In this document: positions 27,301 to 35,344 of the stretch, in pieces | Layout of the letters: each line of letters starts with the position of its first letter | Position numbering within the stretch: position 1 is the stretch's first letter | NCBI RefSeq assembly: GCF_019402665.1 | Contig: NZ_VSST01000005.1 | Span: forward strand, 1 to 64,000 | Direction of reading: 5' to 3' | From: Bradyrhizobium canariense | Lineage (GTDB): Bacteria; Pseudomonadota; Alphaproteobacteria; Rhizobiales; Xanthobacteraceae | Length of the DNA: 64,000 nt | The notes under the pieces: model-generated | What the model was told of the DNA's origin: nothing | What the model saw: the letters and a program-made list of their open reading frames with translations, nothing else | Databases searched by the model: none | Made by a program: the position numbers and the translations under genes

Positions 27301-27316
27301 ATCACAGAGGTCCCCG

Positions 27317-27373
27317 GCCTGTTTAGCGACTTATTTAACGTGGCTGCAAGCCGGCCGGCTCAAATCACCACGG
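27317..27373 (-). ncRNA. SAM-II riboswitch controlling metZ
   Basis: The minus strand reads CGTGGTGATTTGAGCCGGCC, then GGCTTGCAGCCACGTTAAAT, then AAGTCGCTAAACAGG. These are the conserved SAM-II (metA-type) blocks: the GTGGTGATTTG start, the GGCTTGCAGCCACG core that pairs back with the first strand, and the AAGTCGCTAAA pseudoknot strand. SAM-II is an alphaproteobacterial aptamer found before metA and metZ. The predicted transcription start is about 5 nt before it. Confidence 0.93.
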
Positions 27374-27384
27374 GATAAGTCATG

Positions 27385-27413
27385 CTCATATTCCGCAATG
27401 CCCTTTCCGTCAA
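27385..27413 (-). promoter_or_regulatory. metZ promoter upstream of the SAM-II riboswitch
   Basis: On the minus strand TTGACG (27408-27413), 17 bp and TATGAG (27385-27390). It places the transcription start near 27378, just before the aptamer. It is divergent from the dcd gene, whose start is 49 bp away. Confidence 0.6.
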
Positions 27414-27461
27414 GACGTCCATCGGATAGCCGTAAAACGCTCATATTTCCCGCATGTCGGG

Positions 27462-28598
27462 ATGTGTTTGATCCCTGATGAGGACCCCCGGTTGACGTTC
27501 ACGGTCGCCGCCGACGCCAATGGTATCCTGCCCGACCGCATGATCGCGGCGATGGCGGAGGGCGGTCTCATCCTGCCCGCTTACGACTTCGTCGAAAGCC
27601 AGATCCAGCCGGCGAGCCTCGATTTGCGTCTTGGCGACATCGCCTATCGCGTTCGTGCCAGCTTCCTGCCTGGTCCCGGCGCCACCGTTGCCGAGCGCAT
27701 CGACGAATTGAAGCTGCACGAGTTCAGCCTCGCCGACGGCGCGGTGCTGGAGACCAACTGCGTCTACATCGTGCCGCTGCTCGAAAGCCTCGCGCTGCCG
27801 CCGGAGATCGTCGCGGCCGCCAACCCGAAGAGCTCGACCGGTCGGCTCGACGTCTTCACCCGCGTGATCGCCGACGGCACCCGCCGCTTCGACATGATCG
27901 GTGCCGGCTATCACGGCCCGCTCTATGCCGAGATCAGCCCCAAGACGTTCCCGGTGCTGGTCAGCGAGGGCTCGCGCCTGAGCCAGGTACGCTTCCGCAC
28001 CGGCGATGCCATCCTCAACATCGACGACCTCGAGGCGCTGCACGCGACCGAACGTCTCGTCGATATCGACGATGCCGATCTCACCGGCGGCGTCGCCGTC
28101 TCCGTAGATCTCTCCGGCGAGAAGAGCGGCGGCTTCGTCGGCTACCGCGCCAAGCGCCACACCGGCGTGATCGACGTCGATCGCCGCGCCGGCTATTCCG
28201 TCGAGGAGTTCTGGGAGCCGATCTCGGCCCGTCCCGACGGCAGCCTGATCCTCGATCCCGGCGAGTTCTATATCCTGGCGTCGAAAGAGGCGGTGCAGGT
28301 GCCGCCCGATTACGCCGCGGAGATGGTGCCGTTCGATCCGCTGGTCGGCGAGTTCCGCGTGCATTATGCCGGATTCTTCGATCCCGGCTTCGGCTATGCC
28401 GGCGCCGGCGGGTTGGGGTCGCGCGCCGTGCTCGAAGTGCGCTCGCGCGAGGTGCCGTTCATCCTCGAGCACGGCCAGATCGTCGGCCGCCTCGTCTATG
28501 AAAAGATGCTGGCGCGCCCCGACGCCATGTACGGCCAGCGCATCGGCTCAAATTACCAGGCCCAGGGGCTGAAGCTGAGCAAGCATTTCCGGGTGTAG
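27462..28598 (+). CDS. dcd: 2'-deoxycytidine 5'-triphosphate deaminase, two-domain form
   Basis: 378 residues, twice the usual 190 of E. coli Dcd. It deaminates dCTP to dUTP for thymidylate synthesis. The first dUTPase-fold half has LPAYDFVESQIQPASLDLRL, NPKSSTGRLDVF and GYHGPLYAEISPKTFPVLV. The second half repeats the fold (LDPGEFYILASKEAVQVPP, then ILEHGQIVGRLVYEKM). The start is uncertain: ATG 27462 has no good ribosome site, while a TTG at 27492 has GAGG at a suitable distance. Divergent from metZ. Confidence 0.88.
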   Translation: MCLIPDEDPRLTFTVAADANGILPDRMIAAMAEGGLILPAYDFVESQIQPASLDLRLGDIAYRVRASFLPGPGATVAERIDELKLHEFSLADGAVLETNCVYIVPLLESLALPPEIVAAANPKSSTGRLDVFTRVIADGTRRFDMIGAGYHGPLYAEISPKTFPVLVSEGSRLSQVRFRTGDAILNIDDLEALHATERLVDIDDADLTGGVAVSVDLSGEKSGGFVGYRAKRHTGVIDVDRRAGYSVEEFWEPISARPDGSLILDPGEFYILASKEAVQVPPDYAAEMVPFDPLVGEFRVHYAGFFDPGFGYAGAGGLGSRAVLEVRSREVPFILEHGQIVGRLVYEKMLARPDAMYGQRIGSNYQAQGLKLSKHFRV

Positions 28599-28617
28599 GG
28601 ATAGGCTCACCTTCCGC

Positions 28618-28723
28618 TGTCATGCCCCGGCTTGACCGGGGCATCCAGTACGCCGCAGCCTATCGGTTCGATCACATCCGCCTCTGGAATACTGGATCGC
28701 CCGATCAAGTCGGGCGATGACAC
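28618..28723. repeat. ATGCCCCGGCTTGACCGGGG repeat with inverted partner
   Basis: Left part TGTCATGCCCCGGCTTGACC then GGGGCATCCAGTA; right part TACTGGATCGCCCGATCAAG then TCGGGCGATGACA. The arms are inverted and about 45 bp apart, each with an inner hairpin. This is a different dispersed family from the GTCCTGGC one and lies between dcd and the PAS gene. Confidence 0.8.
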
Positions 28724-28775
28724 CGAATCTGTGTCAGGATAAGAAGCGAATCCGGGCTACGTCCGAGGTGGCGAA

Positions 28776-29186
28776 ATGACAGATCAATCCGAACTCGACG
28801 CAAAAATCCTCGACGACGTCGCAGACGCGCTGATCTATTCGGATCGCTCCGGCACGATCATGCGGTGGAATCGCGCATCGTCCGCACTGTTCGGATTCTC
28901 CGCGGACGAAGCGCTGGGTCAGAATCTCGACCTCATCATTCCCGAACATCTGCGTGCCGCGCACTGGAAAGGCTTCGAGGCCGCGCTTGCCAGCGGCGCG
29001 ATGAAGCTTGCGGGCAAACCGACACTGACCCGCGCGCTGCACAAGGAGGGACGCAAGCTCTACATCGAGATGACCTTTGCGCTGGTGCGGGATGCCGCTG
29101 GCGTGGTGCAGGGGTCGGTGGCGATGGCCCGCGACGTCACCGAGCGCGTCGAACGCGAGCGTGCCGCCAAAGCCGCGCAAATCTAA
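28776..29186 (+). CDS. stand-alone PAS domain protein
   Basis: 136 residues, a single PAS fold with nothing attached. LDDVADALIYSDRSGTIMRW (start of PAS), ALFGFSADEALGQNLDLIIP and VVQGSVAMARDVTERVERER (the usual PAS end and exit helix) are visible. A FIST-like insertion is absent. Lacking an output domain, it probably binds a ligand or cofactor and acts through a partner. The neighbouring 350-residue unknown gene on the same strand, 123 bp on, is a candidate. Signal unknown. Confidence 0.8.
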   Translation: MTDQSELDAKILDDVADALIYSDRSGTIMRWNRASSALFGFSADEALGQNLDLIIPEHLRAAHWKGFEAALASGAMKLAGKPTLTRALHKEGRKLYIEMTFALVRDAAGVVQGSVAMARDVTERVERERAAKAAQI

Positions 29187-29226
29187 GCCTGCGCAAAATT
29201 CGTGATGCGGAATTGGCGAGCCGGCG

Positions 29227-29242
29227 TGCAGGGCGCCCTGCA
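29227..29242. repeat. 16-bp perfect palindrome
   Basis: TGCAGGGCGCCCTGCA, extended by two further pairs after one mismatch. It lies between the PAS gene and the unknown gene at 29310, 68 bp before the latter's ATG. It has no loop, so it is better seen as a protein-binding site than a terminator. Confidence 0.45.
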
Positions 29243-29309
29243 TGCGGCTCAGCTTGTCCGTCACCGGATGCAGTGACACACTCGATCAAAACAACGATCG
29301 GGAGCGAAC

Positions 29310-30362
29310 ATGACCGCCGCATCTGACCCCGCGCAGGAAGCTCAATGGAAACGCTGGCGCGCGGTTGCCGATCTCAATCACGCCTATTTCACCGGTCTGA
29401 TCCTCACCGTGGTCACGCGTCGCGGCACGGCGGATGCTGCGGAGTTCGTCTTTCGCGTGTTCCGCCGCCAGCAGCAGGAGCGCTTTCTGCCGGGGCTGGA
29501 GAAGCTCGGGTTGACCCATCTGCCGCCCGCCGTGGCGGCCGCGCAATATCACTACCTCTCCAACTGGATCGGCGGCGTGCACGTCGAATACATGTATGAG
29601 AGTGATCGCAAAGCCTGGATCCGCTATCCGCCGCCGCGCTGGATCTGGAAGGGCACCGCCATCTGCGGCGTGCCGGGCGAAGTCTCGCGCGCGATGCTGC
29701 GCGGCTGGCACGCCAACAACGGTGTGGCGCTCGGCGATACCAGATTAGGGTTCGTCTGCACCAAGCAGAGCGTCGACGGCCAGGATGGGCTCGAAGGCTA
29801 CTATTATCAATATGACCAGCCCCTCGAACTCGACCAGCGCCTCGTGTTCGCGCGGCATCTCGAAGCGCCGCCGTTCGATGCCGCCGCCGCTCCGGCGTTG
29901 CCAGTCGCAAGCTGGCCCAGACCGCGACTGGAAAAAGCCTATCGCAACTATGCGATGGAATATGTGCGCACCGCCGCGCCCGTGATGGTGCAGCTGTTCG
30001 GTCCGGAGGATGCCGGCTATCTCCTGCACCTCACGGGCAAGCTGATCGGGATGCAATATTTCGATGAGGTCGCTGCGGCGCTGTCGATGGGCCGCGGCGG
30101 TGCGAGCGAATTCGCGACGTTCCTCAACGCGCTGTTGGTCGCGCAGGACGATGTGGCTGAGACGACGCAATCCGAAGGCATGTTCGAAATCCGTCAGCAG
30201 AGCTGGAAGTTGATGGACGGCGTCGCCGATGACCACCCTGCCTGCACCAAGGTGCTGGCGGGGTTGTTCGAAGGGCTCGCGGCCGGATGCGGGCGGCACA
30301 TCGGAGTGCACCTGTCCCCGACATCGCGCGGCCGTCCGCCATTGCTCTGGACGATTGGGTAA
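29310..30362 (+). CDS. conserved hypothetical protein
   Basis: 350 residues; I do not recognise the family. No signal peptide or membrane helix is evident. The sequence has an Arg/Trp-rich start (QWKRWRAVADLNHAYF), a striking aromatic stretch AWIRYPPPRWIWKGTAICGV near residue 107, and GYYYQYDQPLELDQRLVF near 160. This suggests a globular protein with an alpha/beta core; the second half is more helical. GGGAGCG precedes ATG 29310. The C-terminus ends just before a repeat, so the last residues could be altered by its insertion. The only same-strand neighbour nearby is the PAS gene. Confidence 0.72.
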   Translation: MTAASDPAQEAQWKRWRAVADLNHAYFTGLILTVVTRRGTADAAEFVFRVFRRQQQERFLPGLEKLGLTHLPPAVAAAQYHYLSNWIGGVHVEYMYESDRKAWIRYPPPRWIWKGTAICGVPGEVSRAMLRGWHANNGVALGDTRLGFVCTKQSVDGQDGLEGYYYQYDQPLELDQRLVFARHLEAPPFDAAAAPALPVASWPRPRLEKAYRNYAMEYVRTAAPVMVQLFGPEDAGYLLHLTGKLIGMQYFDEVAAALSMGRGGASEFATFLNALLVAQDDVAETTQSEGMFEIRQQSWKLMDGVADDHPACTKVLAGLFEGLAAGCGRHIGVHLSPTSRGRPPLLWTIG

Positions 30363-30383
30363 TGCCGCGCGGGCGTTGGCCTC

Positions 30384-30494
30384 GTGGTTCGAGACGCCAG
30401 CTTCGCGGGCTCCTCACCATGAGGGTCCGACATGTTACCGCGAAACAAGACCTCATCCTGAGGAGCCCGCGACGCGGGCGTCTCGAAGGATGGC
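30384..30494. repeat. inverted repeat GGTTCGAGACGCC ... GGCGTCTCGAAGG
   Basis: Left arm TGGTTCGAGACGCC then GCGGGCTCCTCACCATGAGG; right arm CCTCATCCTGAGGAGCCCGC then GGGCGTCTCGAAGGATGG. It can fold as one long hairpin. It is the main content of the 321-bp gap between the unknown gene and the MATE gene; the rest (30495-30683) shows nothing but the MATE upstream region. Confidence 0.8.
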
Positions 30495-30683
30495 CCCACG
30501 GAGACTGAGAGCCGCAATTCCACGGGCTGAAATGCGCTGCCGCAGGGCACGCCTGCACCTAGCGCAGGAGGAATCGCTGCGCATCGTGCTAACAAGCCTG
30601 TCGTTGCGCCCTGCGCGCGAACCAATTCATTGGTACACCCAAGCATTGCCGCGCCGCAAATGGCGCTTTCGCCCGGAGAGGAC

Positions 30684-32129
30684 ATGTCAGACATCGCCGA
30701 AATCCCGGTCGATGAACAAGAGCGTCCGCTGCCGCCGCCCCCGCGCCCTGTGAGGAGCGCGCTGATGGACGGGCCGATCCTGCGCACGCTGCTCGGACTG
30801 GCCTGGCCCAACGTCGTCGCGCTCTCCGCCGGCACTTGCACGGTGATTGCGGAGACCTCCTATATCGGACGTCTTGGTGTGGAAGCGCTGGCCGCGATGG
30901 CGCTGGTGTTTCCGACAGTGATCCTGACCATGACCATGTCGGGCGGTGCGATGGGCGGCGCGGTGGCCTCCGCCATCGCGCGCGCGCTCGGCGCCGGTGA
31001 TCGCGAGCGTGCCGAGACGCTCGCCGCGCACGCGCTGCTGATCGGAATCAGCTTCGGCCTCGTCTTCATGCTGGGCATGCTGATCTTCGGACCGCGCGTT
31101 CTGGAAATGCTCGGTGGCCGCGGCGACGTGCTGACGCATGCGATCGCCTACACCCAGGTGTTTTTCGGCGGCGCCGTGCTGCCCTGGCTACTCAACACCA
31201 TGGCCGGGGTCCTCCGCGGCACCGGCAACATGAAGCTGCCGTCGCTGTTGATCCTCAATTCTGCGGCCTGGCAGATCGTGCTTGGCGGCACGCTCGGCCT
31301 CGGGCTCGGTCCGGTGCCGCAATTCGGCATGCGCGGCGTCGCCGCCGGCGCGCTGATTGCCTATTGCATGAACATCGGCGTGATGGGCTGCTACCTGTTC
31401 TCCGGCCGCGCCCGCGTGACGCCGAAACTGCGCGGACTTCGGATCCAATGGGCGATGTTTTTCGACATCCTGAAGGTCGGCGCCATCGCCTGCTTCTCGC
31501 CGCTGCAATCGGTGCTGACGATCTCGATCTTCACCCACATGCTTGCGAAATTCGGCACCGCGATCCTCGCCGGCTACGGCATCGGTGCGCGGCTGGAATT
31601 CCTGCTGACCTCGATCGCGTTCTCGTTCGGCATCGCCTCGGTGCCGATGATCGGCATGGCGGTCGGCGCCGGTCGCATCGCCCGCGCGCGGCGCATCGCC
31701 TGGATCGCGGCCGCGAGCGCCTTCGTCGCCGTCGGTGCACCGGCTTGCCTGGTCGCGATGTTCCCCGATCTCTGGGTCAACATCTTCACCGACAGCGCGA
31801 CCGTGCGCGCCACCAGCCATCAATATTTGTCGACGGTGGCGCCGTTCTACGCCTTCATCGGCCTTGCCTCGACGATGTATTTCTCGTCGCAGGGCGCTGC
31901 CAAGGTAATCGGCCCGGTGCTAGCGCAGACCGCGCGGCTGATCTACATCTCGGCGGTCGGCTGGTGGCTGTCGACGCACGATGCCACCGCGCAAAGCTTC
32001 TTCTGGCTGGCGGCGAGCTCGATGGTCGTGCTCGGCCTGCTCTCGTCCTCCAGCGTGGTGCTGACGCGCTGGGGACCGCGCCAAACCAAACCTGCGATCA
32101 GGCCGGCTCTGTCGGCCGCTGCGGATTAG
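30684..32129 (+). CDS. MATE family efflux transporter
   Basis: 481 residues, twelve predicted membrane helices. The family features are LLGLAWPNVVALSAGTCTVI in helix 1, MALVFPTVILTMTMSGGAMG in helix 2, and GVLRGTGNMKLPSLLILNS after helix 5. The second half repeats the pattern (AFSFGIASVPMIGMAVGAGR). It would export drugs or metabolites by Na+ or H+ exchange. The start at 30684 has GGAGAGG just before it. The stop overlaps the convergent minus gene by 4 bp. Substrate unknown. Confidence 0.9.
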   Translation: MSDIAEIPVDEQERPLPPPPRPVRSALMDGPILRTLLGLAWPNVVALSAGTCTVIAETSYIGRLGVEALAAMALVFPTVILTMTMSGGAMGGAVASAIARALGAGDRERAETLAAHALLIGISFGLVFMLGMLIFGPRVLEMLGGRGDVLTHAIAYTQVFFGGAVLPWLLNTMAGVLRGTGNMKLPSLLILNSAAWQIVLGGTLGLGLGPVPQFGMRGVAAGALIAYCMNIGVMGCYLFSGRARVTPKLRGLRIQWAMFFDILKVGAIACFSPLQSVLTISIFTHMLAKFGTAILAGYGIGARLEFLLTSIAFSFGIASVPMIGMAVGAGRIARARRIAWIAAASAFVAVGAPACLVAMFPDLWVNIFTDSATVRATSHQYLSTVAPFYAFIGLASTMYFSSQGAAKVIGPVLAQTARLIYISAVGWWLSTHDATAQSFFWLAASSMVVLGLLSSSSVVLTRWGPRQTKPAIRPALSAAAD

Positions 32130-32608
32130 CGATGCCTGTGGCGGCGATGGCCGCCACCGCCGCCGACATTGGCGAGCCGCATCAGTTGCGGAATCATCGC
32201 CATCATGTCGCCGCCACCGGCGCCGCCGAGCATGCCCATGATATCGCCGCCGCCCATGCCGCTCATTCCAGTCGGCATATATCCGCCTCCGCCCATCGGT
32301 GCGTAGCCGCCGTAATTGGGCGCCCCGAAACCGCCGCCGAGATTGCCGCCGCCGAGGCCGCCAATTCCGCCGCCGCCATTCTCCATCATGCGGCTCATCA
32401 TTGGGCCCATGGTCTGCATCATCATGCCGAAGCGGCGCTTGCCCATCTTGGCCTTCATCATCTCCAGCATCGGCGCCATCTGGGTCATCATGTCCTCGCC
32501 GCCGGCACCGCCGCCGCCGAGGAATTGCGCCTTTGCCGGCGCGCTCGAAATCGAAAACATCAGCAGCACGGCGGCCGCCTGGCAGATCGCCTTGTCCGCA
32601 CCTCTCAT
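32126..32608 (-). CDS. exported Met/Gly-rich small protein
   Basis: 160 residues. A signal peptide (AVLLMFSISSAPAKA) is followed by a low-complexity mature chain. MTQMAPMLEMMKAKMGKRRF then GMMMQTMGPMMSRMM is very methionine-rich, long glycine runs follow, and the tail is HRRHRHR. Methionine clusters plus His could bind Cu(I) or Ag(I), but that is a guess; methionine-rich oxidant scavenging is another option. GAGGA precedes ATG 32608. It converges with the MATE gene. No family is recognised. Confidence 0.7.
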   Translation of the reverse strand: MRGADKAICQAAAVLLMFSISSAPAKAQFLGGGGAGGEDMMTQMAPMLEMMKAKMGKRRFGMMMQTMGPMMSRMMENGGGGIGGLGGGNLGGGFGAPNYGGYAPMGGGGYMPTGMSGMGGGDIMGMLGGAGGGDMMAMIPQLMRLANVGGGGGHRRHRHR

Positions 32609-32708
32609 GGCCTGTTCCTCGCGTGCGTGGCGCCGCCGGGAGAGCGGAGCCAACCGGGCGCACGCCGCCATGGTTACGGCGGACAAGGGCGGGGCTCTGT
32701 GAGAAATA

Positions 32709-33110
32709 TCACGCAGCCGCCGCTGGAAACGCTCGGTGTATGGCGGCGACAGCGTCCTTGGTCTGTCCCTGCACATAGGGCGCGAGCTCATTCGGCAGCA
32801 TGTCGATGATCCAGACCAGGCGGCATCTCGCCTCGCCCTCGGCGATCACCTGCACCGAGGCGCTGTAATGCTTCAGCCGCTCGTTGTTGATCGCGTAGAC
32901 CAGCCGCTGCCGCGCATCGTCGCAATCGACCAGCACCTCGCGCGCCACCGATCCATTGGCGAAGGTGACGACGCGCGCGTCGCCGTCGAGCGCGCAGGCC
33001 GTGACGAAGCCCGGCGCCAGCCGCCGATGCAGCGCGCCGAAATCACGCACCGCATCCCAGACGTCGCGCGCCGGGGCGTTGAGGGGAATGTCGTTGTGGA
33101 TGGAGGCCAT
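32709..33110 (-). CDS. SRPBCC (START-like) family protein
   Basis: 133 residues. The polyketide-cyclase/START-like fold is suggested by DIPLNAPARDVWDAVRDFGA at the start, RVVTFANGSVAREVLVDCDD in the middle strands, and the long C-terminal helix YVQGQTKDAVAAIHRAF. Such proteins bind small hydrophobic ligands in a cavity; the ligand is unknown. ATG 33110 follows a purine-poor leader beside a repeat. Confidence 0.82.
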   Translation of the reverse strand: MASIHNDIPLNAPARDVWDAVRDFGALHRRLAPGFVTACALDGDARVVTFANGSVAREVLVDCDDARQRLVYAINNERLKHYSASVQVIAEGEARCRLVWIIDMLPNELAPYVQGQTKDAVAAIHRAFPAAAA

Positions 33111-33152
33111 TGGTAAGTATCCTTGATTTGCGACGGTGGTTGCCAAGCACGC

Positions 33153-33240
33153 CGTCATTGCGAGCGCAGCGAAGCAATCCAGAAATGATTCCGCGGAGGC
33201 AGTCTGGATTGCTTCGTCGCAAGGGCTCCTCGCAATGACG
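33153..33240. repeat. CGTCATTGCGAGCG inverted repeat
   Basis: Left arm CGTCATTGCGAGCGCAGCGA then AGCAATCCAGA; right arm TCTGGATTGCTTCGTCGCAA then GGGCTCCTCGCAATGACG. This 88-bp near-palindrome is widespread in Bradyrhizobium and other bacteria. It sits between the SRPBCC and VOC genes. Confidence 0.85.
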
Positions 33241-33251
33241 GAGCCTGTGGT

Positions 33252-33611
33252 TCACACACAAACCGCCTCGACATTGTTGCCATCGGGATCGATCAAAAAC
33301 GCCGCGTAGTAAGTCGGGCTGTAATCCTTGCGCGGGCCGGCGCCGCCATTGTCGCGACCGCCGCTCTTCAGGCCCTCGCTATGGAATGCCTTGACCGAAT
33401 CATGATCCCCAGCGCGAAACGCGATATGCGCGCCATCGGCTTTCCGCCCCTTGTTCAGGTGCAGCCACAGCGCCGGCGCGCCCTGCGGTCCGAAGCCGGC
33501 ATAACCGTCGCCGCTTGAGCACAGGACATAACCGAGCGGCGCCAGCACTGCGGTGTAGAAGCGCGTTGCGGCGTCGAGGTCGGCAACGCGCAATCCGATA
33601 TGGTCGTACAT
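33252..33611 (-). CDS. VOC (glyoxalase/dioxygenase fold) family protein
   Basis: 119 residues. MYDHIGLRVADLDAATRFYT gives the first metal ligand (His4) and the beta-alpha-beta start. Another His lies in GAHIAFRAGDHDSV, and the C-terminal FLIDPDGNNVEAVC carries the conserved Glu ligand. The fold serves many ring-cleaving, isomerising or resistance enzymes, so the substrate cannot be assigned. It lies 56 bp after the AraC-type regulator on the same strand and is its likely target. Confidence 0.88.
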   Translation of the reverse strand: MYDHIGLRVADLDAATRFYTAVLAPLGYVLCSSGDGYAGFGPQGAPALWLHLNKGRKADGAHIAFRAGDHDSVKAFHSEGLKSGGRDNGGAGPRKDYSPTYYAAFLIDPDGNNVEAVCV

Positions 33612-33667
33612 GGTCGTCTCCATTTCCAAAGCGCGCCGCAATCGGCGCGCGCCGGAGACGAACCTAG

Positions 33668-34507
33668 TCAGTTGAGGGCGAGCTGCTCTTGGAGAATCTT
33701 GCGCTCTCCCTTCGAGGCCTGACGGAACTTGGTCGGCGAGACGCCGGCGGCGCGGTGGAAGGTGCGGACGAAGTTGGAGAGATCGCCGAAGCCGACGTCA
33801 TAGGCGATGTCAGTGACTGCGATGTCGTCGTCGGTCAGCAGCCGCGCCGCATGCCGCAGCCGCGAGCGCACCAAATATTGATGCGGGGTGACGCCGAGTA
33901 CGGCCGAGAACAGCCGCAGGAAGTGGAAGGGGCTGAGGCCTGCCTGCCGCGCGGCCTGTTCGAGGTCGACCTCGGCGTGCGAGTTGGCGTCGATCCACAG
34001 CGCGGCTTCCACGGCGCGGCGGCGGTCGCGCGCGGTCGGCGTCGTCGGCTTGCGCGCCTTGCCCGAGACGACATCGACGAAACGGCCGGCGAGGATCTGG
34101 CCGACCTCGTCGAGACCGAGGTCGCTGTTGCCATCTGCCGCCGTCTGGGCGAGCTCGCCCAGCACCATCAGCTCGGGCAGCGGCGGCGTTGCGCCGACCT
34201 GCCAGACGTCTCGCCGGCCGCCGAGCGCGTCGACCAGATCCTCGCCGAGGAAAAAGGACAGGCAGACGTCGCCGGCGACATGCTCATGCGTGCAGGTGTA
34301 TTCCTCGCCCGGCGCACCGACCAGCATCGAGCCCGCGACCAGATCGAAGAAGCCGGCGCGGCAATGACAGCCAAAGCTTCCGGCGCGGACATAGGCAATG
34401 GAATGGCCGGTGCGACACTCCGCAAACGGGCTGTCGTCCGGTCCCGCGTCGCAGCGAAACTCGGAGACGGTCATCGAGGGGGTCGTCAGCAGCGTGGTTG
34501 CATCCAT
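33668..34507 (-). CDS. AraC family transcriptional regulator, Cys-rich sensor domain
   Basis: 279 residues. The C-terminal 100 residues have two helix-turn-helix motifs: [20 protein letters not shown] and [20 protein letters not shown]. The N-terminal cupin-like domain has an unusual set of cysteines and histidines ([23 protein letters not shown]), which could bind a metal or sense redox. The ogt gene ends 9 bp upstream and the VOC gene starts 56 bp downstream, so these three are probably one transcription unit. Confidence 0.87.
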   Translation of the reverse strand: MDATTLLTTPSMTVSEFRCDAGPDDSPFAECRTGHSIAYVRAGSFGCHCRAGFFDLVAGSMLVGAPGEEYTCTHEHVAGDVCLSFFLGEDLVDALGGRRDVWQVGATPPLPELMVLGELAQTAADGNSDLGLDEVGQILAGRFVDVVSGKARKPTTPTARDRRRAVEAALWIDANSHAEVDLEQAARQAGLSPFHFLRLFSAVLGVTPHQYLVRSRLRHAARLLTDDDIAVTDIAYDVGFGDLSNFVRTFHRAAGVSPTKFRQASKGERKILQEQLALN

Positions 34508-34516
34508 CCCGCCTAT

Positions 34517-35095
34517 CTAGGTGGAGGGCCTCGGCGAGGCAACGGGCAGCAGCACGTCGAACAGCGTCTTGCTGGCGATCGGATGGGCGCCCTCCAGCGA
34601 CAGCAGCCGCCGCTTGGAGATCACCCCGCCATAGGGCGAGAGCCGGTCGGTGTAATTGCCGGCCTCCAGCACCCGGTGGCAGGGCACGATCAGCATGTAG
34701 GGATTTTTCGCGATCGCCTGGGCCACAGAATGCGCGGCGCCGGAGGCGCCCAGCGCCTTGGCGATCTCGTGATAGGTGCGCGTCTCCCCGCGCGGGATGG
34801 CGCAGGCGGCTTCATAGACCCGCCGGTTGAAGCCGGGCACCCCGCTCGCATCCAGGCTGACCTCGGAAAAATCGGCATCGCTGCCTTGCAGCAAGCCCAC
34901 GATGCCCTCGATCGCAAACGCGGCGTTCGCGGAAGGCCGCTGCTCGCGCGCCTCGGGATGGACCTGGAAAATCCGGCGGCGGGTGTCGATCTCCCGCGCC
35001 TCCGGCAATTGCACGGCGACGACCCCGGTGCTGCTCCAGATGATGCCGCAGCGCCCTATGGTCGTGTCGAATATCGCGTAGCCACACCCCACCAT
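34517..35095 (-). CDS. ogt: methylated-DNA-[protein]-cysteine S-methyltransferase
   Basis: 192 residues. The suicide repair enzyme that removes methyl from O6-methylguanine. The active-site loop NPYMLIVPCHRVL holds the acceptor Cys, and VYEAACAIPRGETRTYHEIA is the DNA-binding helix-turn-helix. AKALGASGAAHSVAQAIAKN is the Asn hinge region. ATG 35095 is chosen; a 19-codon extension to 35152 has no better ribosome site. The AraC-type gene follows by 9 bp. Confidence 0.92.
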   Translation of the reverse strand: MVGCGYAIFDTTIGRCGIIWSSTGVVAVQLPEAREIDTRRRIFQVHPEAREQRPSANAAFAIEGIVGLLQGSDADFSEVSLDASGVPGFNRRVYEAACAIPRGETRTYHEIAKALGASGAAHSVAQAIAKNPYMLIVPCHRVLEAGNYTDRLSPYGGVISKRRLLSLEGAHPIASKTLFDVLLPVASPRPST

Positions 35096-35266
35096 GCACA
35101 CGCCCCACTCAGTGCACGTCTCCCCAGACAGGCGATCATAACACCGCCACAATCCGGCGCACCCAAAATCTTACCGGAAACTTAAGAAGGGTCAGGCGGC
35201 CTGCGCCAAAGCGCTTGGCGAGATGCGCCGTCTCGGCTAATCAGAGCGGGCGCAGGCTGCGCATCC

Positions 35267-35340
35267 GCGGGCGTAGTTCAATGGTAGAACGGCAGCTTCC
35301 CAAGCTGCATACGAGGGTTCGATTCCCTTCGCCCGCTCCA
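35267..35340 (+). tRNA. tRNA-Gly (CCC)
   Basis: 74 nt with all arms: acceptor GCGGGCG/CGCCCGC, D-arm GTTC...GAAC, anticodon stem GCAGC/GCTGC enclosing TTCCCAA (anticodon CCC, codon GGG), T-arm GAGGG-TTCGATT-CCCTT and an encoded CCA end. It decodes a rare glycine codon in this high-GC coding style. Confidence 0.97.
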
Positions 35341-35344
35341 TCCT

